64,000 bases of DNA from the NCBI RefSeq assembly GCF_017873335.1, contig NZ_JAGGKB010000001.1:496001-560000 (forward strand), read 5' to 3'. Below the pieces are notes generated by a model, which worked only from the letters and a program-made list of their open reading frames with translations, did no database searches and was not told where the DNA came from. This document shows positions 1-12,623 of this stretch, piece by piece; positions within the stretch are counted from its first letter, which is position 1, and every line of letters begins with the position of its first letter. Source of the stretch: Thermococcus stetteri (lineage in GTDB: Archaea > Methanobacteriota_B > Thermococci > Thermococcales > Thermococcaceae). The position numbers and the translations under genes are program-made.

Positions 1-103
1 TCCGCACTGCAAGGCCAAACGCAGCCGTGGTCTTCCCTTTCCCGTTGCCGGTGTAGATGTGGACCAAACCAAGTCTGTCCCTCCAGCTCATTGCTTCCAC
101 CAT
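1..103 (-). CDS. cobO: Cob(I)alamin adenosyltransferase, CobO/BtuR type (3' part outside window)
   Basis: Only the first 34 codons are in the window. From the ATG at 103 the product reads MVEAMSWRDRLGLVHIYTG and continues into NGKGKTTAAFGLAVR. The GNGKGKTT P-loop directly after a short beta strand is characteristic of the CobO/BtuR/CobP family, which transfers the adenosyl group of ATP to cobalt during adenosylcobalamin synthesis or salvage. A TATA-like element on the minus strand (122-133, CATATAAAAGGG) is centred about 25 nt before the ATG, so the transcript may be leaderless; no clear Shine-Dalgarno sequence is present. The assignment rests on the P-loop region only. Confidence 0.8.
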   Translation of the reverse strand, partial: MVEAMSWRDRLGLVHIYTGNGKGKTTAAFGLAVR

Positions 104-473
104 TGGACATAATCTCCAACACCCTTTTATATGTTTGCCAGCAAGCTTTTGGAAAAAGCTTGACCAAGGAAACTTTGCAGAGCAAAGTTTCATCAAAGTT
201 GATGGTTCTTTCTGAAATTACCTGTTCTACAAGGATTTTTCAAAGCACACAAGCAAGTATTAGTGAATTCCCTAAGTTTCGGCTTATCAAGAGGGAGTTT
301 ATTTCACCTTGACGCCCGTAGGGCGTCGATTAAAAAGCAAACTCACAAAGAGCGAGCAAATAAAAATGGAATTCGCAATCTACGACAGCATTCAAAAGGA
401 AAATCCTATCAGAACAGCATTTTAGTCAAGAACCACGAGCCTTGATCAAACTTCGCGCGGGCGAAGTTTGTAT
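104..473. other. Non-coding stretch with four short-loop hairpins
   Basis: About 370 bp between cobO and tRNA-Gln with no convincing gene. The two short open frames in it lack ribosome-binding sites and protein-like composition. It contains four perfect palindromes with tiny loops: 142-150/154-162 (9-bp stem, loop gga), 169-178/182-191 (10-bp stem, loop aga), 311-317/321-327 (7-bp stem, loop gta) and 447-456/461-470 (10-bp stem, loop gcgg). The last lies 3 bp past the encoded CCA of tRNA-Gln and could mark its 3' boundary. The function of the others is unknown. Confidence 0.6.
447..470 (-). terminator. Perfect 10-bp hairpin just downstream of tRNA-Gln
   Basis: CAAACTTCGC (447-456) and GCGAAGTTTG (461-470) are perfect inverted repeats around a 4-nt loop, 3 bp beyond the tRNA 3' end in the direction of transcription. 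No oligo-T run follows, so classic intrinsic termination is doubtful; a role in 3' processing or termination is inferred from position only. Confidence 0.35.
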
Positions 474-549
474 TGGTAGCCCCGCCGGGATTCGAACCCG
501 GGTCGCGGGATCCAAAGTCCCGCATGCTTGGCCGCTACACCACGGGGCT
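474..549 (-). tRNA. tRNA-Gln (anticodon TTG)
   Basis: The minus strand folds into a complete cloverleaf: acceptor stem AGCCCCG/CGGGGCT, discriminator A, T arm containing GGGTTCGAATCCC, and a 5-bp anticodon stem CGGGA/TCCCG closing the loop CTTTGGA, which places UUG at the anticodon position (reads CAA and CAG, Gln). The 3' CCA is encoded (TGG on the plus strand at 474-476). No intron is visible. A TATA element lies about 28 nt upstream. Confidence 0.95.
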
Positions 550-573
550 GCCCGATAGAGAGAGACAAGTCTT

Positions 574-584
574 GGCTTATAAAG
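574..584 (-). promoter_or_regulatory. TATA box of tRNA-Gln
   Basis: CTTTATAAGCC on the minus strand is centred about 30 nt before the tRNA 5' end, the expected spacing for an archaeal TBP/TFB promoter. Confidence 0.65.
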
Positions 585-625
585 TTTAAGACCAAAAGCC
601 AGCTCAAAAGTTTGAAAAGAAGGCA

Positions 626-1836
<1,211 letters not shown>

Positions 1837-1903
1837 GGCTCTATTTACTCATGCAGACCAATAAGCTTTTTTGTCCCGCTGAAAAGGAGTGGCGGTGATG
1901 GTA

Positions 1904-5013
<3,110 letters not shown>

Positions 5014-5017
<4 letters not shown>

Positions 5018-5850
5018 AACCTGCTCTTTATCTTCATGGTGTACTTGGGATATATCTCCCTACTGAAGCGCACGAACTTGGTTTTTCTAGGTGATCTGAC
5101 CACTGTTATTTCAGTTTCTGGAGAGAGGTACGTGTAAAACTGCCCATCAATTGCAAGGATTACTTCTCTAGTCATGGCAACGTTCCTGACGTCTATCCTG
5201 CTGGACGACGGGACCACCATTGGCCTTGAACTGAGGGCTATCGGTGCGAGTGGGGCTATCACAACAACGTCAAGCCTGGGGTCGACGAAGGGGCCGCCCG
5301 CGCTCATCGAGTAGCCAGTCGAACCCGTTGGAGTTGAGATGATGAGTCCATCGGCACGGACTTCGTCGGCCAGTCCACCGTCTATGTAGTACTTCAGGTG
5401 GATTATTTTTCCCGGGATTCCAGTGAGTACTGCAACCTCGTTGAGGGCATCGGGAACTTTGTTTTCACCGTCCAGGAGGGTCCTCAGCTTTATCCTCTCG
5501 TCTATGTAGTAGTCGCCCTCTATGACCCTGCTCAGTGCAAAAAAAGTCTCGTGGGGTTCAACTTCCGTCAGAAAGCCGAGAGTACCCATGTTAACTCCGA
5601 GAATGGGTATTTCCTTCTTTGTTTTGTGCTCCACCCGGAGTATTGTGCCGTCTCCGCCGATGACGACTATGACGTCGACATCAAACTCCTCCAGGGGGAG
5701 AACGTCGCCTTCGTTGAACTCATTGAGGTATTTGTGGGTGTCTGCATCTACCACCACATCAAAACCACTAACCTTGAGGAAATCGTAGACCCTGTATGCA
5801 AGTTTCAGTGCCTCCACTTTGTCCCTCCTGGCCACGACACCAAACTTCAT
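5014..5850 (-). CDS. nadK: NAD kinase
   Basis: Phosphorylates NAD(H) to NADP(H), the cofactor of the sulfhydrogenase encoded later in the window. The 278-residue protein has the diagnostic IGGDGTILR (GGDG) motif about residues 64-72, [15 protein letters not shown], and the NAD-binding loop [20 protein letters not shown]. The start ATG 5850 is preceded by GGTGATCCG. The 3' end overlaps the convergent DUF835 gene by 4 bp. Confidence 0.95.
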
Positions 5851-5873
5851 CGGATCACCGAGGATACTTCTCC

Positions 5874-6914
5874 TTAATCCTTGGGAATTTGCCTAATTAA
5901 ACCTTTCTTTTTCCTGCGAATCTTCGTCCCGAGGTGGGTTGTCGCCACTGCTCCTACCGCAGTTGGTATCCAGTAGGAGATTAGCCTGTCTAGAATCGTC
6001 GCCGTAACGGCATGCTCTTTCTCAATCCCAAGGAGGACGTAAGTGCCCGAATTGACAGTCTCTATGAGGCCAGCACCTCCAGGGATCACGCTCAACATTC
6101 CAACTACCATTCCAACCATCTGAACAACGACCACGTCTGCGAACTTCACTGGATACCCAATGGCGAGGAACGCGTAATAGCCCCTAACAACGACCGTTAG
6201 CCAGGAAACAGTGGAGTAAATCATGGCGAGTAAAAAAGCTTTCTTGTGGGTCATGAGGAACCTGAAATCGTTCTGGAAGCGGGGGACATCGACTTCCACG
6301 ATTCTTTCAAACTTCTCGCGGTACTTTTCAGCCACCGCTGGGAGGAAGCGCTCTATGCGCCTGAAGAACCAGCGGAGTGCTCCCTTGGTCTTTTTCTCAC
6401 TCAGAAGGATTCCCAGGGTGAAGGCAACAAGGCCGAAAAACACGGCATCCAGAAAGATCAGGACTACTGCCAGTGACCTTGAACCGAGGGAATAAACATA
6501 GGCAGTGGCGACGGCGAGCATACCCACTACTGGGATTAAATCCAGGATTCTGTCCATCATGACGGTGGCGAACACCGGGCCGTAGGGCATCTCTATCTCC
6601 TTGGCTAGAAAGTAGGTTCTCACGGGCTCTCCCCCGCCCCGTGCCCCTGGCGTTGCGTTGTTCACGAAGATGCCCGCCATCAGTGCCGTTAGAATCTTTG
6701 AAAACGGAGCGTCCATATTGAGGGCATCTATCAGAACCTTCCACCGCATTGCCCAAGCTAAGAGACCCACAATATAAACCAGAAACGCGAGAACGAGGTA
6801 TTCAATCCGAGAATCCTCCAGAATGGCAATAACTTCATCTATCCCTGCCCACCAGAGGAGAAGGGCTATTATGCTGATGCCCACCGCAAAGAGGGACAGC
6901 TTCTTCCACGCCAT
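5874..6914 (-). CDS. Flippase-like integral membrane protein (UPF0104/LPG synthase TM family)
   Basis: 346 residues with about eight transmembrane helices, starting with [19 protein letters not shown]. It carries family motifs such as [32 protein letters not shown] and [13 protein letters not shown], found in the AglD/MprF-type lysylphosphatidylglycerol synthetase TM domain family (COG0392). Archaeal members are unassigned; a lipid-linked substrate flippase or transferase accessory role is only an inference. The ATG at 6914 begins 2 nt after the stop of the methyltransferase gene; a GTG at 6920 is an overlapping alternative. Confidence 0.8.
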   Translation of the reverse strand: MAWKKLSLFAVGISIIALLLWWAGIDEVIAILEDSRIEYLVLAFLVYIVGLLAWAMRWKVLIDALNMDAPFSKILTALMAGIFVNNATPGARGGGEPVRTYFLAKEIEMPYGPVFATVMMDRILDLIPVVGMLAVATAYVYSLGSRSLAVVLIFLDAVFFGLVAFTLGILLSEKKTKGALRWFFRRIERFLPAVAEKYREKFERIVEVDVPRFQNDFRFLMTHKKAFLLAMIYSTVSWLTVVVRGYYAFLAIGYPVKFADVVVVQMVGMVVGMLSVIPGGAGLIETVNSGTYVLLGIEKEHAVTATILDRLISYWIPTAVGAVATTHLGTKIRRKKKGLIRQIPKD

Positions 6915-6916
6915 CC

Positions 6917-8068
6917 TCACACCTTCCTGAGCTTCGCTATGAAGAAGCCCTGGGTTAAGTGCCTGTTGGGATAGAACCTCTGAACATTGTCCATACCGAT
7001 TCCGTGCGAGGCTATAAAAACGCTCTGCTCCTCCAGCTTCAGGCCCTTTTCGAGCATGTACTTAACGTTCGCCTCGTTCTCCTCGTAGCTTATCGTGCAG
7101 GTTGAGTAGACGAGGGTTCCGTCCTTCCTGAGGGACTTTATCGCTGCCCAGATGAAGGCTCTCTGGTACCTTGCCGTCGCCTCTATGTCCTTCGGCGTTC
7201 TCGTCTCCCAGAGCTTTGGCCTTATACCGAGGGCAGTGCAGGGAGCATCGAGGAGTATCTTATCGGCTTCAACTCCAAGCTCAGGGAGCTTCCTCGCGTC
7301 CATGTGGATCAGTCTGACGTTCTTCACGCCGAGCCTCTTCAGCTCCTCTTCCATTTTCCGAAGTCTGTTTCTTGACTTGTCGATGGCTATTATCTCTCCC
7401 CTGTTCTGCATAAGCTGGGCTATGTGGGATGTCTTCCCTCCTGGCGCCGCCGCCATGTCTATTATGAGGTCTTCCTCGCTCGGCTCCAGGACTCTCGACA
7501 CAACCATAGAGGGCAGGCTTTGGGCGTAGAAGAGGCCCTCCTTGAAGCTCTCCAGCTCGCTCAGGCTGGGGAGCTTGAACTTCGGAAGGGTCACCTCAAC
7601 GGCCAGCCCCCTCGTCGAGGCTACCATCTCCTTTCCGCTCATCCTAGCAATTCCAATTCCGACTAATAAACCCCTTGGATCCCTTATCTCAACCTCGTCA
7701 CCGGGTCTTATGCCTTTATCAGCCTTTAGAACTCCCGGCGCGTAGAGCATGGCCCCCTGATAGACGCTCTCGCTCGCGAACTTGTTCGCGACGACCTTCT
7801 TCAGGCCGGGATTGTAGTCATCCTCAAAGTTCGGCCCCTCCCTCTCGAAATAGATTCCCTCCTCCAGGTAAGGACTCCTCTTGGGCTTCAGGCCTTCTTT
7901 CCTGAGTCTCCGCATCAGCTCGCTCCTGCTCGTCTTGAGAGTGTTCACCCTGATGTAGTACTTTTCAACAGGGGTTCTCAGAGAGGCCATAATCTCCTCC
8001 GCTTCACTCCCGAAGAGCTTTCTGTAGTAATCCCTGAGCTCCGCTGGAAACGCTTCCTCGTAGCCCAT
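6917..8068 (-). CDS. NSUN-type RNA m5C methyltransferase with internal PUA domain
   Basis: S-adenosylmethionine-dependent cytosine-C5 RNA methyltransferase, 383 residues. An N-terminal region (PVEKYYIRVNTLK) is followed by a PUA-like RNA-binding insert (GIRPGDEVEIRDPRGLLVGIGIARM). The Rossmann methylase then shows MAAAPGGKTSHIA (SAM motif I), LLDAPCTALG (motif IV Cys) and VYSTCTISYEENE (catalytic Cys of motif VI). The PUA insertion resembles archaeal homologues of NSUN6, which methylate C72 of tRNA acceptor stems; the exact substrate here is inferred. The ATG at 8068 is preceded by GAGGGGTG. Confidence 0.9.
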   Translation of the reverse strand: MGYEEAFPAELRDYYRKLFGSEAEEIMASLRTPVEKYYIRVNTLKTSRSELMRRLRKEGLKPKRSPYLEEGIYFEREGPNFEDDYNPGLKKVVANKFASESVYQGAMLYAPGVLKADKGIRPGDEVEIRDPRGLLVGIGIARMSGKEMVASTRGLAVEVTLPKFKLPSLSELESFKEGLFYAQSLPSMVVSRVLEPSEEDLIIDMAAAPGGKTSHIAQLMQNRGEIIAIDKSRNRLRKMEEELKRLGVKNVRLIHMDARKLPELGVEADKILLDAPCTALGIRPKLWETRTPKDIEATARYQRAFIWAAIKSLRKDGTLVYSTCTISYEENEANVKYMLEKGLKLEEQSVFIASHGIGMDNVQRFYPNRHLTQGFFIAKLRKV

Positions 8069-8077
8069 AGGCACCCC

Positions 8078-8605
8078 TCATAGGTTGAAAATCTCAAAGC
8101 GCTTTCCGAGTTCTATAACCTTAAAAAGCCCCTCTTTGAGCTGTTCAACACTCTCAAAGTTTGCCTCGAACTGGAAGACCTTTTCATGGCTTTCTTGCAC
8201 TCTTTTAACTATCTCCTCCGGCAGGGGGCTGTCCCTCATGCAGTTGTAGACGTCGTTGAGAAAGTCCTCACTCCCGTAGATGAAGCTCTTTGGAAAGGCC
8301 TCAAGAAATGCCTCGAGAAAGCCCTCACTAACTTTTTCCTTTGGGACGGCGACGACGAAGTAATAGCTTTCAGGGGTTGCCCCAACTTCAATCTGGGGTT
8401 TTACCTCAAAGGCAGGATGGGGATAGAGCATCTGCCTCCACTCGCCGTCGAGGAAAATGTAAGCCCCGAAGACCTCCTCCACATCTTCCACTTTAAATCC
8501 GAACTTTGGAAGTTCCTCCTTGAGCTCCTCGTTGAGCGTGAAGATGCTTTCCCAGAGCCCGTTGAGAAACTCATGGACGGCTCTCACGTCGAATTTCTCC
8601 TTCAT
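8078..8605 (-). CDS. Hypothetical acidic protein, probably DUF3201
   Basis: 175 residues, acidic, soluble, no signal peptide, rich in helix-forming Glu/Phe/Leu segments. The content resembles the Thermococcales-specific DUF3201 family as I recall it, which has no known function. The start ATG 8605 follows GGTGAGAGC. It lies 9 nt upstream of the methyltransferase gene on the same strand, so the two are likely co-transcribed. A TTTTAAACC element at 8635-8643 on the minus strand would be its TATA box. Confidence 0.65.
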   Translation of the reverse strand: MKEKFDVRAVHEFLNGLWESIFTLNEELKEELPKFGFKVEDVEEVFGAYIFLDGEWRQMLYPHPAFEVKPQIEVGATPESYYFVVAVPKEKVSEGFLEAFLEAFPKSFIYGSEDFLNDVYNCMRDSPLPEEIVKRVQESHEKVFQFEANFESVEQLKEGLFKVIELGKRFEIFNL

Positions 8606-8644
8606 GCTCTCACCGAAAATAAGGGGAGAAGAGCGGTTTAAAAG

Positions 8645-9559
8645 TCATTCCCTTGGAGAAATCTCCGAGAATGCCCCGTTTATGCTTGCCATTATGTCCG
8701 TTTGTATTATCGTCTCGCCGCCCGTGAGCTTTATCCTGGCGCTCTTACCACCAGCACTCACAGTTAAATAGAAGTTTACCGCAACCGAGCTTTTTTCACC
8801 GTTCTTTATATGAGCAACCAGAACCGCAGGGAGGTACTCAGAATATATCTCCGTGTCAATTGGAACCGTCGCAACGCCTCCAGCTGGTATCGTAACTCCC
8901 TGAGCGACCTTCCCAACGCCTATCTTAATCCCGTTTATGAAAAGCTCGAATTCAAAGTTAGACACCGGAATCGGAAATGAATTTGGGTTCTCCAGCGTTG
9001 CGTAGGTTTTCAGTTTCCAGACACCGTTTTCAGCCCCCATCCAAACTACCCTCGTCCCCTCTACGGACGGGGTGTAGAGAAGGCCCCCGAAGACCGGCCT
9101 GCTCTCCGCTTTGAAATCCAACTGACTGAGAACATCCTGCTGGAATTCCTGAGAAAACCTAAACGTTGGATGAAACAGGCCGAAAAGCCCCAGTTTGACC
9201 TCAACCTCAGCATCTCCACGCTGGTTGTTATCGAAGTACTTTTCGAGTGCCTCTACCAGCTTATTTGGATCGATGCCAATCACAAGCCTTGCCTCGGTCT
9301 TTGTGGGAGAATACCTAAACTCCTCAAGAGAAGCGACCTCAACGCCGTTAAACTTCATAGACAGATCATCTATAGAAGCCGGCACAAGGAGAGCCTTTCC
9401 GAGATCGGCGTCAATAACCACCTCAACTCGCTTGGTACTAACGTTGCCCCACCCTGCCTTAAAGCTCGGGTTCAGGGTCATTACAGCGTAGGCAACGTAA
9501 GCCCCCCAAAGGATTAGAATCAGAACTATCAGGAGAACAACTGCGACAAGTTTCTTCAT
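8645..9559 (-). CDS. Membrane-anchored LEA14-like protein
   Basis: 304 residues. One N-terminal transmembrane helix (LVAVVLLIVLILILWGAYVAYAV) is followed by extracytoplasmic beta-rich sequence. The C-terminal half carries a water-stress/hypersensitive-response (LEA type 2) domain, recognised by the pattern ATLENPNSFPIPVSNFEFELFINGIKIG followed by VTIPAGGVATVPI. Archaeal LEA14-like proteins are small immunoglobulin-like folds of unknown physiological role. The ATG at 9559 is chosen because GGTGAT sits just upstream; the GTG at 9571 would consume that site. Divergent from carS across a shared CTTATAAG element (9594-9601). Confidence 0.8.
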   Translation of the reverse strand: MKKLVAVVLLIVLILILWGAYVAYAVMTLNPSFKAGWGNVSTKRVEVVIDADLGKALLVPASIDDLSMKFNGVEVASLEEFRYSPTKTEARLVIGIDPNKLVEALEKYFDNNQRGDAEVEVKLGLFGLFHPTFRFSQEFQQDVLSQLDFKAESRPVFGGLLYTPSVEGTRVVWMGAENGVWKLKTYATLENPNSFPIPVSNFEFELFINGIKIGVGKVAQGVTIPAGGVATVPIDTEIYSEYLPAVLVAHIKNGEKSSVAVNFYLTVSAGGKSARIKLTGGETIIQTDIMASINGAFSEISPRE

Positions 9560-9633
9560 AGCTTCTATCACCTTAAAGTCTAACCCCCTTAATCCTTATA
9601 AGCAATTCTCCGGCTCATAAAATAGGTGATTAA

Positions 9634-10149
9634 ATGGGCTGGCTTTCATCAATCTTCTGGGCGTTCTGGTACATACTCCCGGCTTACTTCGCCAATGCAT
9701 CACCCGTTCTCGTCGGCGGAGGCAGGCCCATAGACGGAGAAAGGGTCTGGAGGGACGGAAAGAGGCTTTTTGGAGATGGAAAAACGTGGAGAGGGTTTAT
9801 AGGTGGTGTCATGATAGGGACTCTGGTCGGGGTAGTCCAGTACTTTATAACACCCGGATTCTACGGAAACCTTCAGACCGCTTTGGAGCTGGCTTTCTTG
9901 CTATCCTTCGGTGCACTCACGGGAGATCTCGTCGGGAGCTTTATTAAAAGGCGGGCAGACCTCCCAAGGGGATATCCGGCCATAGGCCTCGATCAGCTCG
10001 GCTTCCTCATAAGTGCTCTAGCCTTCGCCTACCCGGTCAAAACGCTCTCCAGCGGTCAAATAATATTCCTCCTGGTTGTCTCTCCATTCATCCATTGGGG
10101 CGCCAACTACTTCGCATACAAAATGGGCTGGAAGAGCGTGCCTTGGTAG
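9634..10149 (+). CDS. carS: CDP-archaeol synthase
   Basis: Activates digeranylgeranylglyceryl phosphate with CTP to give CDP-archaeol, the precursor of archaeal polar head groups. The 171-residue integral membrane protein has about four to five helices and the CarS (DUF46) motifs YFANASPVLVGGG, FGDGKTWRGFIGG near residue 45 and GSFIKRRADLPRGYPAIGLDQL near residue 110, containing the metal-binding Asp residues typical of CDP-alcohol-forming enzymes. RBS GGTGATTAA precedes the ATG. Monocistronic by spacing (about 70 bp to the next gene, with its own CTTTTAAC box). Confidence 0.93.
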   Translation: MGWLSSIFWAFWYILPAYFANASPVLVGGGRPIDGERVWRDGKRLFGDGKTWRGFIGGVMIGTLVGVVQYFITPGFYGNLQTALELAFLLSFGALTGDLVGSFIKRRADLPRGYPAIGLDQLGFLISALAFAYPVKTLSSGQIIFLLVVSPFIHWGANYFAYKMGWKSVPW

Positions 10150-10218
10150 AACCCCCGCAGTGTGTATCCCGGCAACCTTTTAACTTTCTCTTCTGATGTT
10201 TAATGTGGTGATGAAAAG

Positions 10219-10485
10219 GTGAGGATAAAAGTCAGATACTTCGCCCGCTATCGGTCCTTGGTGGGCAAGAGTGAAGAAGAGCTTGAAGTTTCCGATGGGA
10301 TCACAGTTAGAGATCTCATCGAGATCCTGAAGGAACGCTACCCAGCGCTTAAAAACGAAGTTTTCGCCGAGGACGATGACCTTGCCGATGTTAACGTCTC
10401 CAGAAACGGGCGCTACGTGAGTTTCGATGAGATACTGCGGGAAGGAGACATAGTGGCGATATTCCCGCCTGTAAGTGGTGGTTGA
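10219..10485 (+). CDS. moaD: MoaD/ThiS-family sulfur carrier (SAMP-like)
   Basis: 88-residue ubiquitin-fold protein ending in the PPVSGG di-glycine tail that is adenylated and thiocarboxylated. Length and the sequence VRYFARYRSLVGKSEEELEVSDGITVRDLIEILKERYP match MoaD, the small subunit of molybdopterin synthase; in Thermococcales it would serve tungstopterin synthesis and may double as a SAMP-type protein modifier. The start is a GTG 6 nt after GGTGAT. The stop precedes the E1-like gene by one base, and moaE lies 1.6 kb on, consistent with one pathway. Confidence 0.88.
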   Translation: MRIKVRYFARYRSLVGKSEEELEVSDGITVRDLIEILKERYPALKNEVFAEDDDLADVNVSRNGRYVSFDEILREGDIVAIFPPVSGG

Positions 10486-10486
10486 G

Positions 10487-11197
10487 ATGCTGACCGAGAG
10501 GGAACTTGAGAGATACGACAGGCAGATAATGATATTTGGAGAGGAAGGGCAGGAAAAGCTGAAGAACGCAAAGGTCGCCGTCGTTGGAGTCGGCGGTCTT
10601 GGCAGTCCCGTTGCCTATTACCTAGCCGCCGCAGGGGTAGGCACTATCCTTCTCATTGACGAGCAGACACCAGAGCTGAGCAACCTCAACAGGCAGATCC
10701 TCCACTGGGAGGAAGACGTGGGAAAGAGGCCAAAACCAGAGTCCGCAAAGTGGAAGCTCGAACGCTTCAACTCCGATATAAGAATAGAGACGTACACTGA
10801 TAAGCTTACCGAGGAGAACATTGACGAGATTCTCAGCGGTGTTGATATCGGGGTTGACATCGTTGTTGACTGCTTAGACAACTTCAAGACCCGCTATCTG
10901 CTCGACGAATACGTCCACCGAAAGAAAATCCCGCTTGTTCACGGCGCAGTAGAGGGGATGCACGGGCAGGTAACGACAATAGTTCCAGGCCTCACGAAGA
11001 GCCTCAGGGAGATTTTCCCGAACGTTAGAGAAAAAGAAGAAAAGTTCCCAATAATCGGCGCAACAGCAGGAGTCGTGGGCTCGATACAGGCCATGGAGGT
11101 CGTCAAACTGCTGACGGGCATTGGAGAGCCGCTTTTGAACAAGTTGCTCCTCATAGACCTCGCGCTCAACATCTTTGAAGTGGTGGAGCTTAAGTAG
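10487..11197 (+). CDS. MoeB/ThiF-like E1 adenylyltransferase lacking the usual cysteines
   Basis: Activates the C-terminal glycine of a ubiquitin-like carrier, here probably the adjacent MoaD, as an acyl-adenylate. The 236 residues show the Rossmann VGVGGLGSPVAYYLAAAGVG, the arginine finger in SNLNRQILH, the Lys/Arg-rich GKRPKPESAK and DCLDNFKTR. Unusually, the zinc CxxC pairs are absent and the loop that normally carries the thioester Cys (TPCLRCxFP) reads TKSLREIFP. Adenylation residues are intact, so it may adenylate but not form a thioester or bind zinc. The start is set at ATG 10487 directly after the moaD stop, with GGTGGTTGAG as RBS. The 3' end overlaps the convergent lipoprotein gene by 8 bp. 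Confidence 0.85.
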   Translation: MLTERELERYDRQIMIFGEEGQEKLKNAKVAVVGVGGLGSPVAYYLAAAGVGTILLIDEQTPELSNLNRQILHWEEDVGKRPKPESAKWKLERFNSDIRIETYTDKLTEENIDEILSGVDIGVDIVVDCLDNFKTRYLLDEYVHRKKIPLVHGAVEGMHGQVTTIVPGLTKSLREIFPNVREKEEKFPIIGATAGVVGSIQAMEVVKLLTGIGEPLLNKLLLIDLALNIFEVVELK

Positions 11198-12020
11198 AGG
11201 GGGGCTTCACCTCCCTTCTCTCGTTTATTGACGTTATTCTGACCAAGCTCTTCCAGGTTCCGACTTCAACGACCTCAATGTGGCCAAAGGCCCCATCGCT
11301 CGATGTTTTTACCATCAACGAATACACAAGCTTTATCAGGGAGATTGTGTCGTTGGCAACACGGATTTCAAGGGCCGCATCCGTTATCGTCAAGTTTGAG
11401 CCACTAACTCCAAGATAGCCCTCAGCGAGGGGGAGGAGAACGTCTTCGGGTGGAGAGTAAACAAGTACCGTAGTCCCGTTTTCAGTGTATTTGGCGAGGG
11501 GTTTTTCTTTAATGGTCTCCTTCAGTATTTTCAGAGGATGAGAATCCCATAAGGCGGTGAAGTTAACAACATTCACGCCAAAACTTGTCTTTAGGTACGT
11601 TTTATTACCGATCACAATCTGGAGCACGTTCTCCGTCAGGTTGTCGGGGAGAATCGTGACAGTGGAGTTCACAAGGGCCCTTTTCCGAACAATATCAACG
11701 TATCCCTTCTCAGAGATTAGCATGCTGACGTTGCTCTGCATCGTGATGTTGCCCTCGGTCGTGGTCACGTTCAAGTCCATAGTGGCATAGTGATGATAGG
11801 AGTAAGTCTCTATTTCTCCAACTATCTTGTCCAAATCAATGTCCCCAGCTTTCTTCAGCCCTCCAGTGGGAGTATTCGTATTGGTGGCAGTTTTTTCAGG
11901 ACTGCCAGCATGCTCCGAGCCCGTGACGGTGTTGGTTTCAATGGCTTTTCCTCCAAGACAACCCGCCGAAGCAACCACCATAATGGCTACCAAGAGACCG
12001 ATGGCCTTTTTCCCAACCAT
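11190..12020 (-). CDS. Secreted lipoprotein of unknown function
   Basis: 276 residues. The N-terminal signal peptide (KKAIGLLVAIMVVASAGC) ends in a lipobox-like SAGC, followed by a Gly/Thr/Asn-rich linker. The remaining ~220 residues form a beta-rich domain with many N-x-S/T sequons (MDLNVTTTEGNITMQSNVSM) resembling LolA/LppX-like or DUF4097-type outer-surface domains, but I cannot name the family. The predicted location is the outer face of the cell membrane. ATG 12020 is preceded by GAGGGTGAAAG. It lies between the two pterin genes on the opposite strand. Confidence 0.7.
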   Translation of the reverse strand: MVGKKAIGLLVAIMVVASAGCLGGKAIETNTVTGSEHAGSPEKTATNTNTPTGGLKKAGDIDLDKIVGEIETYSYHHYATMDLNVTTTEGNITMQSNVSMLISEKGYVDIVRKRALVNSTVTILPDNLTENVLQIVIGNKTYLKTSFGVNVVNFTALWDSHPLKILKETIKEKPLAKYTENGTTVLVYSPPEDVLLPLAEGYLGVSGSNLTITDAALEIRVANDTISLIKLVYSLMVKTSSDGAFGHIEVVEVGTWKSLVRITSINERREVKPPST

Positions 12021-12102
12021 AATCTTTCACCCTCCGAACCCTGAACCTTGTCCATCGGTAGGTTTAATTGAGTTTCGGACAATTAGAGGAGGGTGATTCC
12101 AA

Positions 12103-12528
12103 ATGAAAGTCAGACTCACAAGAGAGAAATTCAGTGTTGATGATGCTATTTCACTGCTCCGAGTCCCAGAGTCCGGGGCCTACGTAGTTTTCTTGGGCCA
12201 GGTGAGAAACGAGAACCTCGGAAGGAAAGTTGAGAAGCTCATATACGAGGCCTACCCAGAGATGGCTGAGGCTGAGATGGAGCGGATAAGGAAGGAGGCC
12301 CTCGAAAAGTTCCCGATCTTGGATATGGTAATATGGCACAGGTACGGAGAACTCGAGGTCGGAGAGGACACCATACTCATTGTGGCGAGCGCCAAGCACA
12401 GGAAGGAGGCGTTTAGAGCCTGTGAATGGGCGATTGACGAAGTGAAACACAGGGTTCCCATCTGGAAGAAGGAAGTTACTCCAGAAGGGACTTTCTGGCT
12501 TGAGGGGGAGAGGGCAGTTAAGGGATGA
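12103..12528 (+). CDS. moaE: Molybdopterin synthase catalytic subunit
   Basis: Large subunit of MPT synthase, which with thiocarboxylated MoaD converts precursor Z to molybdopterin/tungstopterin. 141 residues with the family signature GAYVVFLGQVRNENLGRKVEKLIYEAYPEMA near residue 25, the active-site segment IVASAKHRKEAFRACEWAIDEVKHRVPIWKKE near residue 85-120 (catalytic Lys in PIWKKE), and a C-terminal TFWLEG. GGGTGATTCCAA precedes the ATG. Confidence 0.93.
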   Translation: MKVRLTREKFSVDDAISLLRVPESGAYVVFLGQVRNENLGRKVEKLIYEAYPEMAEAEMERIRKEALEKFPILDMVIWHRYGELEVGEDTILIVASAKHRKEAFRACEWAIDEVKHRVPIWKKEVTPEGTFWLEGERAVKG

Positions 12529-12580
12529 GGTTTCCACTTTTTGATTACTTCTTTTAATAGTTTGCAAAATCGGAATAGAT

Positions 12581-12593
12581 AAAGTATATATAC
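12581..12593 (+). promoter_or_regulatory. TATA box of SPASM-domain gene
   Basis: AAAGTATATATAC is one of the strongest TATA matches in the window. It is about 35 nt upstream of the ATG at 12624, leaving a short leader that contains the GGTGAGCCAA ribosome-binding site. Confidence 0.7.
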
Positions 12594-12623
12594 CCCGAAG
12601 CTCACTTCTTCTCGGTGAGCCAA

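Noticed and set aside
91-445. Two short overlapping open frames in the hairpin-rich stretch
   Set aside because: No RBS, atypical composition, and they run through palindromes; more likely non-coding.
142-470. CRISPR array near the tRNA
   Set aside because: The palindromes differ in sequence and spacing; there is no repeated unit with regular spacers.
447-549. Integrated-element attachment site at tRNA-Gln
   Set aside because: No second copy of the tRNA 3' end and no integrase gene were found within the window.
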